Part shown: one piece after another, positions 35,701 to 48,200 of the stretch
Layout of the letters: every line of letters begins with the position of its first letter
Position numbering within the stretch: the first letter of the stretch is position 1
Source: Strigamia acuminata
Lineage: Eukaryota; Arthropoda; Chilopoda; Geophilomorpha; Linotaeniidae
Direction: 5' to 3'
Length of the DNA stretch: 60,000 nt
NCBI GenBank assembly: GCA_949358305.1
Contig: OX442315.1
Location: 26,440,427 to 26,500,426 of the forward strand
Notes under the pieces: generated by a model
Database searches by the model: none
Told to the model about the DNA's origin: nothing
What the model saw: only the letters and a program-made list of their open reading frames with translations
Translations under genes and position numbers: made by a program

Positions 35701-35859
35701 AAAGTTAAATATATAACTCATTTGTTACTCAATTTCTACCAGAAAAACCGCTCGCCATTTATTTACTTACCCGGACATTGTAGTATTCGATAAAACATTA
35801 TTAATATCCGTCACAGAATTAAAATCTAAGCCACAAATTAGCCGTCGTTTAGCCGCCAT
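32727..35859 (-). CDS. PRMT5: Protein arginine N-methyltransferase 5
   Basis: Type II enzyme making symmetric dimethylarginine on Sm proteins, histones and others, normally with MEP50. Exons: 35859-35771, 35493-35375, 35313-35228, 35160-35032, 34939-34824, 34759-34546, 34480-34397, 34321-34250, 34193-34116, 34044-33986, 33921-33799, 33735-33560, 33502-33393, 33328-33235, 33171-33055, 32998-32934, 32879-32727. They total 1,884 nt (627 aa; human 637). The N-terminal TIM-barrel region includes [17 protein letters not shown]. The SAM-binding domain has [15 protein letters not shown] (the Phe that directs symmetric methylation), VVGAGRGPL at about 352-360 and the double-Glu loop [15 protein letters not shown] at about 425-439. 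The beta-barrel tail ends [12 protein letters not shown]. All key residues are intact. The splice joining to GCGAATTAC (34,939) is the least certain. Confidence 0.95.
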
Positions 35860-38640
35860 CTTGCAAATGTAAATGCGTTAATGAATAAAAAAAACTAAAA
35901 AACGAATAAATCCTTTGCCATCTAGCGTTAGGAAACAGAATCTAAATTCTAAAACGCTTTCACATACTGCTTATTTTATTTTAGGTGTTCATTCTGACTA
36001 GAGAGGGACACCCAATCTGAAAAAATTGAATATTTTCACTCCCAAGTCTCAGTCCCATTTTGTTTTTGTTTTTGTTGCATTTTTTCCCCCGCGCTAATAA
36101 AAAATAATAATAGTAAAAGAAAAAAAAATAATAATTGGATTTTCAAAATAAATTTTTACCAATTTCTACAAACACTTAAAAATATCGATTGAATTTTCAA
36201 TTGAAAAAATAAATAAAAAGAGATCTGTACATGACGGCGTATTTTACAAACCTTCTAATTTTCTCCCTCACTTGGCTGGCTGTTTATTTTCCTCGCTTCA
36301 GATCTCACGAGCTAATAAGCAATTTTCTTTAACTGTGTTAAAAATTCAATTCACAAGTCAATTTTGATAAAAACCAATTGAACAATATTTCTAAAAATCG
36401 GCTTGTAAAAAGCAATTTAATTAATACGTTTTAATGTTTGTGCAGAATTGGACATGCGTGTTGATATGTTGCATATTTATCAACATTGCGATGACGCAAA
36501 AAATACCTTTAGAATGATTTAAAGAGGAAATCTCACTGCTCCGTTGTTCATTATGTATAATTAACTCGTGAATTATTCCTTCCTGGAGCTATTACAGTCT
36601 TCGCCACAAACTAAGGTCTCACACTTTCTATGCTTTTGCAATTTATTTTTTCATGTTTCTATCCATTATGTACAATGATTTTTTTTATTATAAATAATCT
36701 CAATTTTATACATCTTATTATAAATCCCCTCAACTAAAAAAAAAATGCTTCGTTTCTCAGGTGAAAAAATAAATGAAATTTTAAAAAAAAATAAAAGAAA
36801 GATAAATCATAGCAACTTAACTCTTTGGTAACTTGTTGCTTCCTTCTAATTCTAAGACAATTAAATTTCAATACTTAGCAACAGGTGATGGGCCTTGACC
36901 TCCCTTTCCTTTAATTCATAAGAGATCCATATCCTGAATAGTGTTGCCATGGTGATCTGAGCTTTGGCTTGAGGGGATTAGAGAGATCATCTCTTAATGT
37001 GAAATATGGGATAGACATCTTGCAGCGTGCTTTCTTCGCCCCCTTATTGCTTTTCGAGCCAATCCTTTTGCCTCAAGATTCTCTACTGATAAATATAGAA
37101 AATTAAATTTGTTTAATTTAAAGTTTAATTTAATTCTGTTTTTCGCTTATTAATTTCCGTTAGCGGTAATATGTGAGTAATGTGATTTTTGTCATGTGTT
37201 ACAAAGGCGGTTAAAATTGTCTCATGTGAATGTGAAAGGGGAGGGAAACAAAGTGAATGTGTAATAATCGTTTTAGTTTCTGCTGTTTTGCTGTTAATAA
37301 GCTATTATTTCGGCAGCAGGATGTGTAATTTGACGGGCTCTGAGTTATTACCTGTCGCGCGGGTATCTATCGAACGGTCAACTTAGCTAATTCTTGCTGT
37401 TGGATTCTCTTGTTGCACCTGAATTTCGGTAAGAGGAAATCCTGTCACGGCCTGTTATTGTAACAGGGGGGATTATTTTAAATGCTATTCAGCTAAAAAT
37501 GAGTTTCCAAAAATAAAAGGAAAACAACGTTGCAAATACGTGTAATTTAAGTAATAAAAATCGTATTAAATTTTCTATTAGGGATTTATTGATTGGATTA
37601 CTTTTATAACCTTTCGATATTTTATATCTCCTATATTCTGGAATTATTTGATTGCAATTTGTACTTTTTTTTGTATTTTTTGTACTCAAAATGTGCGTGC
37701 TTTAAAATGTTGTTTTCAGAATTCCAGCCAATCAAACCGCGCATGCCAAATAAGTCGAAATTTATGAAACATTTCACGTTTGGTCGATAAATATTTAAAA
37801 TAATTTTTTTTTCGTTATTCAGCATGCTTTTTGGTTTCATAAAAAGTCTTCAAAATGAGCATATTCCGGATTTTTTATACATACCGTAAATACACAATTT
37901 CAATTGCTTATTGATCAATCGCAAAAGAAAAAAAAAATCAAAATATGCCACGCAGTACTAATCGAAATGAAGAAATCTGTAAAATTAAAATGTATATTCG
38001 TCATTCACCGATGTTTTTAAGCTTTAAAATCAGCCATAAATTGAAATTGGGCTTCAGAAACCCAAGATTTTTCGGACACCATTTATCCCCCAGTCTGCAC
38101 CTCGCTCGGTCAACACGGCATCCAACATTCACCTCGGCCAACAGTCTAAATTATGCAGTGGGCAAAATTCTAGATACCCATACGTTTTTTCTTCCTATGC
38201 GGAAAACTGAAATCGAAATATGTTAGCAAAATAAACGCCAAACCATCATATGGTCCAGTGAATTTATTTCTGAGTCTGACTATAAAATCTTAAACACGAA
38301 TTCAGAGTTTACTCATTTGATTTATGAGCATTTTTAGCTGTAGAATAAATCCCGTAAAAACGACAAAGTAAATTTAATGTTACCTATTTGTTTATTCATC
38401 TTTATGCATACCGGCATATATATACAATATATAAATACAATAAATTTGATTTAAATTCTTTAATGGGTTCCTTCCAGCAGTCTAAACAGTAAAGTTCGTT
38501 AAATAGACATAATACATCAGTCCAAACAGCAAAACTGCACACGAAAGCCAAGTAATAAAAGTGCAGGGTTCACATTCAAAACCAAGAGAGTAAAAAAAAA
38601 CTCAACATAAGAATCTGAAACCTTGTTATAATATATATCA
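35860..38640. other. Non-coding DNA, start of gene desert
   Basis: The PRMT5 promoter lies at the left, with a CTCF-like TGCCATCTAGCG at about 35,916. After that, AT-rich DNA with mixed-composition islands at about 36,880-37,080, 37,140-37,480 and 38,030-38,240. Open frames are short, unsupported by splice sites and unlike known proteins. Confidence 0.45.
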
Positions 38641-41250
38641 TTATTATTCTTTATTTCAAGCTGGCGTTAACATGGCTTACATATGTATGAATAAAAAAAA
38701 TGCATTTAATCAGTAAATACTGAAATGTATTTTTATTTCTACAAAACTCTCCCTGTTAGCTGAAAACAATTTGTACATTAGTGCATTACCTCATTTCTCT
38801 TTACAGTTTATTATCCTATAATAATAGAGCGGAGGCTATGGATTGTTAGTAGACGTGCTAACGATAAGCAGGCGTGGTTCATTTATCACATGGACCACCT
38901 TCCTCATCCTATCGCTTCCAGATGGTGTAGTAGAGGGCGGTAGAATGGCCATATCGTGGACTGATAAGGTTTATAAATGAGAAATAGCCAGGTGCGTTGA
39001 AAACAGGTCGCACAAACTTAATCTTCTCTTTTTACTCTCTTTCTCATCTCCCAGTCTGAACAGTCAATCTTTTTCCAATCTATTAAAAAAATATTAACAT
39101 CCCAGTTTCATTTAACCCAGGTCATATTTGCATTTTATAAGGCAGTTTATTTTTTCCGCTAATTGAATTTGCTAGATACTTCATTTTCTTTTTTGGATTA
39201 TGTACAGAGACTTCTTCTGGAAACATTGGATGGCTCCAACCTCGTTTATTTAATAAATTTGCAATGCATTCAACTTTATCTGCAAGATTTCCTAGCTAAT
39301 CACTGTGGTGTGTTAATAGCATTTCCCGTTAATAGATTTACTCATTTACACCAAGCAGAAAAAGCCGATTCCGTAGAGTAAAAAAAAAAACCTTTTAAAA
39401 CACCTCTGTCGGATAATTATTTTAATTTTAAAAATCAAATCACAAGAAAACAAAGTAGAAAATCAGTCGAGTCTTCAATTCAATCCATCAGCAATCCACT
39501 TGTGTCCTTTTGCCTTTTTTCTCTACTTACCTTAAAAGCTGTTAGTTGCCTGATGAAGGCAGACGAGTTTCACGTACGAAGGTCCACTTTCCAATTATAC
39601 AGTGTTTCCCATTAATCTCTTTCCGTGACTTGCCAGCAGGGGCTTTTGGATGCTCCTCGAGGGAGAGGTCCATGTTTATTGGATGTCTAGTCCAGAGAGA
39701 TGATCACGCGGAGATGGGAGTTCAGTCAACCCCCACTGGGCAGCCGTTGGTTCAGAAACCCAACTTTTATTACTACCAGCATATATGGAAAGCTTTACCC
39801 ATTGTCTCCATACGCCACAAGGTATACTCATCTTAATTATAAATTGGCAAAAATATTGGCTTGGAAATTAAATCACCATCCCAACCTAAATGTCCTCTCT
39901 CTTCTTACGATCCAACGACCCCCGAGTCGTGGACCCCGTAGTCATGGAGATATTAATCTCGGTCGGAGGCAAATGAGAAGAGATGGCGAAAGCGTGCAAC
40001 CACGTGGCCCCTCCCATATTACTTTGGATGGACTAAATCCATGCGATGACAAGGAGCCGTATAATAAACGACAGTCAAAGATGGGATGATAAATTTTTCG
40101 AAATCCAAAAGGAGAGCAAACAACTAAAAAAAAAGAAAAAAAATTCTATTCATTGATTGCTGATTTTTCTTTCTCTTTTTCCCTTCAAATCCGCCCAGAC
40201 GATCGTCACTGCTGTAGGATTAGTCGAAGAAAGAAAATAAAAAAGGAAGACGAAAACAGGCGAGCAAAGCGCTTCATTGATGGCCACCTGCTCCATTGAG
40301 CATGCGTAATTGGTGGGTCGTCCCTGCCTCTCTATGATGTCTTCTTTGCTTGTGAAGAATCCACCATAAAGAATAGTCTGTCCACATAACGAAAAGCCCT
40401 TAATCGCAATTAAACAGAAGCATGCTTTTATTCAAAGTCTTTACGTTACCCCGATAAAGTGGGCGTAAAACTACCGACATGAGCTCACTGATGGCCAAAC
40501 CTCATCTTTATACGGCGCACCTGGTTTCCCTGCCTTATCCGCCCACGCTAATCAAGTTCCCGGATATACAAATAAGTTTTCAAATGATGTTATCGTGATT
40601 ATACGAGTGATGGATGTGTTCAAACTTATATCCCAGCACCATCCGGTCAAGAGATTTTTTTCCCCATCAAAAAAACAGAAGGGGGAAGAAGCAAAGGTAA
40701 GAAGAAAAAAAAGTATTTCCGCAGTTAGATGCGTACAACTCTTTATAACGACTCCGATGGCATAATGGGAGAAAGAAAGGGTTGAAAAGATGAAGGAAAA
40801 AAACACCAATGAGTGACGAGACAGACGGAAGAAAAGAAAGGGTTGCACTGCGCTCTTTTCACGTTTCTTCCCACCCCCTCAACGTATACTGCACCTCAGA
40901 CAGCCCTTGTGGGGGTAACACCCCAGTTTCTTGAGAAAACCCTTAGGTGCCAGCACCCCTTCCCGTGGGGGTCTGTGCTCAACCAGTTGTAAATAACTGA
41001 TGTAAGTTTGTCTGGATATAACCCCCTTCCTTCCCAGGACCCCCCCTGTTCCTTAGGCAGTGCTCTGTCTCTCATTTTCCCCCCACACAATGCTAGGTTG
41101 TGCTTTTTAAGAGTGATAAATCATTGCTTGACAGACCCCCCCACACCCCACCTAGAGCTCCGCATATTGGTGTGTTCATCAGAGTCAACGTCCTCTCTCA
41201 TCATCTAGCGAAATTATAATCATTCTTGGCTATCACTCGATTTTTTTTTT
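38641..41250. other. Non-coding DNA with candidate regulatory islands
   Basis: Islands at 38,820-39,010, 39,160-39,380, 39,540-40,090, 40,260-40,560 and 40,860-41,220. The first has GATA-type sites (TTATCA at 38,883, GATAAG at 38,863, TGATAAGG at 38,962) and an E-box. The third has two overlapping open frames (39,546-39,836 and 39,700-40,089), but no family match. Confidence 0.4.
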
Positions 41251-44200
41251 GATTAATATATATTGCGAATGATGTAGAGTAAATTATCACGCATGTAATC
41301 CACTTTGGCTTGATTAAGCGAATGAATAAATGAAAAAGCAACTGCATCTTTTAACACCACACCTCTCATTAAACGAGGGGGTCATTTCCATTTCATAACG
41401 TGACCACTTTTGGGCTTTATCATCCGCAGTGCGAGCCAAAACCCGCAAGCAAGTGAGCCAATTGCGCTTTGAATGCAGCATCGCTGGAAAATAAAATTCC
41501 ATTACACGCAATGTGTCTGCCAGATCCAGACCACGACTGGAAACTGCGTCCTATCTTTTGCGGTCTCTCTCCCCTTCTTGCACGCTGCAAGTTCAAGATA
41601 AGGTACAAGATATGCTATAACCCCCCGACGTAAGGAAGAGTTTTCACTTCCCCTCAGCTCCAGCCCGTGAGACCAGTTTTTTTTAAGTGTCTGCCCATGT
41701 TTGTTCCTCTCACAAGTACTAACTGCAGAAAAAAAAACATTTCGTGAGAGGTATAATTTGATGAAAACACTGCCGTATAAGAATACGAAATGAAGTTGAG
41801 AGAGAAAATTTTAAAACAAATTGTATGATGTAAAATAATTTGATCTTAGTTGTGAAGAATTTATGAACGAAAACACTTATCAAGTTACATCGTTTACATG
41901 AATGTAAACACAGCTCGGATTCTTGTGCTCAGCTTCAATTTAATACCATGTGTTTTATATTAAATTTATGCTAAAATATTAAGTAGAGTTGCAATTAATT
42001 TGTAATAAATGGCTTTTTAATTGCAAAATCTAAATTAAATGTCAAATACAATTTATAGTTCACTTAAAACGACGAATTTGATGGTTAGAAATTAAAATGA
42101 TGCTTGGTTTCCGTATCTTGTGAAGTTGCTTGCTTTTTTTTCAATTAACTTAATCCCAGACCGCGAAACATTGTGCCGTGTAATCGGTCGTTACAAAATT
42201 ACGATTTTTTTCTACACAGAAAGCTAAGACACCAACTCACACCGTGTTAGAATCTTCATAACGTGAACCAAACTTGACATTACGTAATTTAATTTAGTAT
42301 TTTGATTGATTAATTCTCTCAATTTAATGGAATTTTATTAGTTGCACATGTATACTAATAGTAATTTCGTTTACAAGCCTAAACTTAATTAATTTAACTG
42401 TATTTTTTAAAATAATCAAAACCAAAGCCTTTTATTTATACTTTCATAAATTATCTAAAAAAAAAAAAAATTCCAGCTTCATAAAAAAAGCAACACATCA
42501 CGATGCAAATTGTACATAAGAAAAGAAAAAAATATATTCAAAATCACCAGCAAAGTAATGCTGCAAATTCTTCTTATTCAGCGAGCTTATGACCCAACCG
42601 AAAAAAACGCCATGAATTTTTTTCAGGTCTTATCTTCAAATGAAGCAATCTTTTTAAATAAAAAGAAACGAAACAGGGGTCATTGAGAAGAACGATGGCC
42701 CCCAATAACACAAAGTCAGGTGAGCGCATCAGTCACAAGTTAGAGAGCTTCTAAAAGGCACAGACCTCTCGTCTTGAGAACGTAATGGGGAGGAGATGGA
42801 AGATGGGGTGGTTGGGGATTAAGCTATTTATCATAAGAGGGGCTAAGGGGGTGGGAGAAAGGGGCAGTCTCGCTTCGCGTTCGAGAGGGATAAGAACTGA
42901 AAAGGAGCACCACAGACTCTCATCCCTCGACCCACCTGATCTGCACACACACACTCAACGCAAGAAATTATATATATACATCTTCTTCCCCTTCAATCTC
43001 TACAATATTCTCGAAGCAGTCATTAAAGCAGACATTTTTCCTAGATGTCATGCACGATTTTCTTCATTTCCTTTTGGAATAACTTGACAGTAAAAGTGCA
43101 TTGGCCTTCCGTTGAACGTATATACTTGTATAGATAAGTAGAAAATGAAGTTGCCTGAATTCAAGTGGACAAGACACGGTCCCCGTCCACCGACTTATAC
43201 TCAACTCGCCTTTGAAGGATCTCATGTTAGAAACTCCCCGGGACAAGGGCTATACAAAGCAGGCAAATGTCGTTGGTCACCGGGGACACGGAAGGAGTCT
43301 GGCAGGCCATTAATAACAAGTCGAATCCCTCTTCTGTAGTATTTCCCTCACACACACACACACACATACACACACTCTCTCTCTCCCCGAGTCTTGTCTG
43401 CTTGTGGCGGGACAAATTATTCATTGGCGGGGATGCAAGATAAAGGGTTGAAAGCCCTCGTATCCTCGAGTTTCATCCTTTCGAAAGATGTAGATTGTCT
43501 TCTCCTCCTCGTATACTTCTTTGCTCAAACAAGACCGAAATTACCTTTGCCGTTGCTATCGACCAAAACAGACTCTTCTCCATTTAAAGCGCCCCCTTAA
43601 GATATCCAAGCACATCTTGTTTGTAAAAGTCCATCTTCGAAATAGCTTTTCTATGGAGATGAAATGAGCAATTTCGGGCAACGGTTAATATGCAACTAAT
43701 CCGCGTATCTGTGCGAGGCCTTGGCCTCTTGGCCTGGCGCGCGGCTGCTTCGGGGTCATGTCATACATACCAGTATAATATATTGAATGGCTTCTAAAAG
43801 ATAACTGCCTTTGATTAACTCAATAAAAATGTATACATTTCATACTGTAATTGAGTAAAATCTCAGTCGCATCATGTTTTAATCTCGAATTAAGTGGGCC
43901 AATTTAATGGTTTGAAAAAAATTGACCTATCAAGTTCTAGGCACTTTTATTTTTTCTTTTTCCTTCTTCGTTTTTTAACACTTGTATTCTTTCTCACGGT
44001 CATTCTCGACGCTAGCCTTGAACTTTTCATTCCTTAATGGGCAAAAGTTACATTTTTGTTTCCATTCCTGTTTCATTTTATTGGCCTCATTTGCACACAC
44101 AGGGCCAACCTAACCTCCCCCTATTTTTTTTAAGACGGGTCGACAGAATCCACGATTAGGTCAAGGCCCGCTTATGGCATTCTGACTTTCTTTCGCAAAA

Positions 44201-44850
44201 TATTTCGAAAAATAAAAATAAAAATAAAAATTTTCCTCCAATTTGGCCGATTTTTATTTTTTAATTTTGATAAATAATCAATAAATGCCATATCCAGTTC
44301 CCCTCTTATATATTCTATTTCCTAGTCAGAAATTCCTATATTTCAGCGATGAAATCATCACATACTTACCCATAATTACACGCTGCATTTCAGATATACC
44401 GCATTTCAATTCAAGGTGAATGTCACCTCATGCAAATAAACAGAATATACTCTGAACGAAAAAACAAAGACTGCATTCGGCGTCAGCATCTGCCAGGTGA
44501 CCTTGTACGGGTTTGAAACAACAGATGGTATACAGGACCCACGGCAAGCAAGCAGCAGTAAAAACAACTAGCATCCCCTCTCCCATCCAGTCTCTAACTC
44601 TTTCATTTTTTTTTTTTTAATTCAGCTCCATCTGCAGTTGGTAAGCAAACTTGAGCAGATGAAACTCATTTCATTACGTAGTAAAAAGTAATTAGTTGAA
44701 ATTATTTTTTTTTGAAATTGTTTTCTCTTTTGCGCAACTTGTTTGCTTAAAGTAGTCATTAGATAAATAAAGTTTCAAAAATAAATATCCTTTATTCTTT
44801 ACTTCTGAAATCATACACTAAAATTTATTTTATATTACCAGTTTTTAACT
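41251..44850. other. Non-coding DNA with candidate regulatory islands
   Basis: Islands at about 41,400-41,720 (AGATAAGG at 41,596), 42,580-43,090, 43,100-43,620, 43,660-43,760, 44,090-44,190 and 44,440-44,600, separated by A/T runs. No exon recognised. Confidence 0.4.
43348..43385. repeat. (CA)n(CT)n compound microsatellite
   Basis: CA dinucleotides interrupted by one TACA, passing into CT dinucleotides. Confidence 0.9.
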
Positions 44851-45454
44851 TCAGTCAATTTTGATTTATCACGCAAATTTTTGTTCTTCTCTCCCAGCAA
44901 CTTTCCAGTCGGCCCTGCAAATCTGAAACAAACAAAAATAAAAAATAAATATTTAGAAAATTCTTCTTCCAAAATTCTTTGACACTAAACCATCTTCGAA
45001 ACCATAAAAAGTGACACCCTAAACAGATTGCCGTGGGGACAATTTTTTTCTTACACAGCATCTACTCCCATGCATTGAAATGAGCTCTTCTTTCTCCATG
45101 TTTGCAACCCTTTTGCTCAACCAACCCTTTGGATCCCAGGGAACATTTGAATGGGGCGCGAAAAGAGTCTTTGTTGATGGCCCAGCCCATGTTACGAGTA
45201 TGCAAATGAGGACGCAGCGTCCCTGCCTTGGAAAGAAAGGCTTAAAACCTGAAGCTTTTTTTTTCCTGGGTACCAAACCGACCCAGGCTCTCCCAGGTAG
45301 GTCTATACTCAATACTTCACCCCTTTAGAACCCAACAAAAAAAAAAACACAGAAAAAAATATCCTGTGTACACCATGGCTGAAGCACTGCTTCAACTTCA
45401 CAAACAGCCGGTACACAAAAAGCCCTTGCATCGACAAAGCAGAGCTTAAATTGC

Positions 45455-45537
45455 GAATAAAAAAAAGAAAAGCAATATAAAGTTTGTTGTGAAAAATAAT
45501 TACAAAGCAATGTGATAAAGTAATATGTGTAAATGAC
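45455..45537 (+). repeat. Duplicated 83-bp segment, copy 1
   Basis: From GAATAAAAAAAAGAAAAGC to TGTGTAAATGAC; repeated in the same orientation at 48,088-48,176 with no base change other than a 6-base insertion in the second copy. Confidence 0.9.
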
Positions 45538-48087
45538 AGGCAATCTGTGAAAACACCTTGAGAAAGGAATCATTTCTTTCTACTTCCTCTCGTTCTCGCC
45601 AAAACAATTTTCTGTGCGCATATCATCAGCAACACATTCTTCACCCGAGCAATTCATTCGCATATTTTCCATCAGACCATGCTATGCACAAGTGAATCGA
45701 GTTTATTCCAATGAAAAATTACTCTGAGGCAAGCCCTTTTGTGCGAAAATTACTTCTCATCATGACATCACCCCCTTTTTTTTTTTCTTTTTTTTTTTTA
45801 GCTTTTTCTTTCCTCCATTAGCTACTCCATACTCACAAGATTAATATAATAAAAACCCAATTGAAATATGGCACAGACAAACATAACTTTGACTATTAAC
45901 TCGAGAGATCCATCCATCGTTACAGTCTGAATTTAAGCTTTGCCAAAATTAAAAAGACGAGACGGGTCCTCTCTCTCTCTCTCTCGTCTCTCGACACCAA
46001 AAAAAGTCAACATAGCTTTTTAATTTGCCTTGAAAACTAAGATGATGATGCACCAAGGAATCATTATATATATTGATGACTGTAATACATTACGGATTTA
46101 GATGAAAAGTGCAAAATTATTCTCTAATTATCGTGTCAAAAGGGGGGAAATGCTGCAACATCCTCGAGTTATGCTCCTAAACTAAGTAGCCAGAAAAAAA
46201 ATCCATTCTAAATAAAAATTCTACGCTTCATTCCATTTTTTTCCGATGCAAATAAATAAAATTTTACAAGAATAAGAAGCAAAGCTCTAAGTTTAAGTTC
46301 TGTACACAGAAAAATAAAATCCACTACCTTCCCATCTTCTACGGACGAGAGTAGGGATTAGAAAAGAGGATTATTTGCCAAAGGAGTTGAGCGAGGTCGG
46401 CAACGAGAAAGGATTGAGCATCTCTAGAGTGCACGGGAAGAGAACAACACGTTTTTTTTTTGTTTTCATCAATATCACTGAAGAATTCATGTTCAGCTTC
46501 GCGTAGGCATACCACAAACGGCACCATCGTCTTCGTCATTATCATCATCAGAAAGTACTTTGCTATATTATCTACTCTAGTATGTATAAAAAGATGGCAT
46601 GTAGGCATTGCCTTTTTGACCTGGGTGGAGGCCAAAGTGTGGGTGGAGCCAGAACAGCTTATGGAGTGCGCGCCAAGGGGCCCTGCCTGTAGCAACGCGA
46701 CCACAGCACCATGACTGATGACTTTTTACCCGTGCTGCTGCTGCTGCTGCGTTGAATAATAATTCTCGTCGAGAATATTTCGGATGACAATTGCTTCTTG
46801 GGTTAGTCCAAATCTTTTTCTATTCCAACTTTTTATTTCCCAAACCCCCGTCTCCCTCCTCAATCCACATCTCTTTTTTTTCCAATTATGCGCAAACTCT
46901 GGTTGCAAGATGCAAACATTTTTATGTCTTCTCTATACAATTTCAGGCATTGTGAGGGGGAAAAAAACATCTTTTAATAAAAAATGTATTGGTTTAATGC
47001 AGCCCTAAATAAGCTGTATTTTTTTTAATGCTTTTATTTACTCGGAGAAAAATGTTTTCCAAAAAGACACGCACTAAAATGCATTTAACCGCGCAGTTAT
47101 CTAAAAAAAATAAAAATATGGGCTTGACTGCAACGCATGGCAGATATTACCAACTCTAAAAGTCTTATTTTTTTTTTATTTTTACATTCTTGAAAAGAAA
47201 TAAGTGACTTGTAATCTGATTTTACATTTTTTTCCCCTTCTTTCTGCTCTCTCTCTCTCACCCTTATTTTTACTTTTCAGAAAAAATAACTAAATTTAAA
47301 AAAATAATAATAATAAAATTTAAAATCCAAAATATTTTCTATTAAAATAAAAATATTATAAACGTTAAAAAAAATCATTAAAAATGATTCGATTGTGCCT
47401 CATTTTTTCCAAAATGCTGAATCCCCTCTAGTCTTGCAACTGTTTAGCATAATGACAAGTGACGCAGGCATAAGCAGGCAGCGCAGAGTGTTGTGCGGGG
47501 TGGTATAGGAGGCGAAAACCGTGAGTCCTACATCATGTATTGAAGCTGGCGGCGGAGAGTGATGGTTTTCCATCTTTTTTTACTCTCTTCTCACCCAACG
47601 CTATTCTAAACTCGATTTTCTGCTCTGCAGACGCATGCCATTGCCAATATATCCGTAAGGTTGGATAATAGAATTTCTTCCCTACGGAGATATTTTTAAG
47701 CATGAATGGACTTAATAAACGAATCTAGAAATGCTTTCTGATATTGAGAATTAATGTTTGCGAAATAAGAAATTTTTTGTTCGGGGAAAAAATATTTGTT
47801 GAGTAATAAATAACAAAAAAAAAAAAAATGTTGATTATTGCAATTTAATTTTCTCTTTAGCTGAAGTGTGGCAAAATTTATTACAAATGATTAAGGAAAT
47901 AATTAATAAAAATACAACTGGATGTGCAATAAAAATAATTAAATTTTTATTTTGTATTTCCTTGTAGTGTATATAATATAAAAATCCATTCTCACGATTT
48001 CCATCAGGCTGTTAGAAGATGGAAAATGCTGATTTTTTTTCAGGCACTTCTTTTAGACTTTAACACATCCAATTAAATAAAGAAAAG

Positions 48088-48176
48088 GAATAAAAAAAAG
48101 AAAAGCAATATAAAGTTTGTTGTGAAAAATAATTACAAAGCAATGTGATAAAGTAATACCGGTATGTGTAAATGAC
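48088..48176 (+). repeat. Duplicated segment, copy 2, with 6-bp insertion
   Basis: Identical to copy 1 except for CCGGTA inserted after AAAGTAATA, making a TACCGGTA palindrome. The copies lie 2.6 kb apart. Confidence 0.9.
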
Positions 48177-48200
48177 TGTGGACTGCTTCGTTTTCTCTAG

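Larger units (their letters stand above)
44851..48200. other. Non-coding DNA with candidate regulatory islands
   Basis: Islands at about 45,030-45,330, 45,600-45,780, 46,330-46,760 and 47,430-47,680 in AT-rich DNA. (CT)n lies at 45,969-45,985 and (CTG)n at 46,733-46,750. A strong pyrimidine tract and AG near 44,924 (minus) precede a short open stretch, but no partner exon is visible. An 83-bp segment is duplicated (see repeats). Confidence 0.4.

Noticed and set aside
44855-44925. Possible last exon on the minus strand after a strong pyrimidine tract
   Set aside because: No upstream partner exon and no family match; left as unassigned non-coding.
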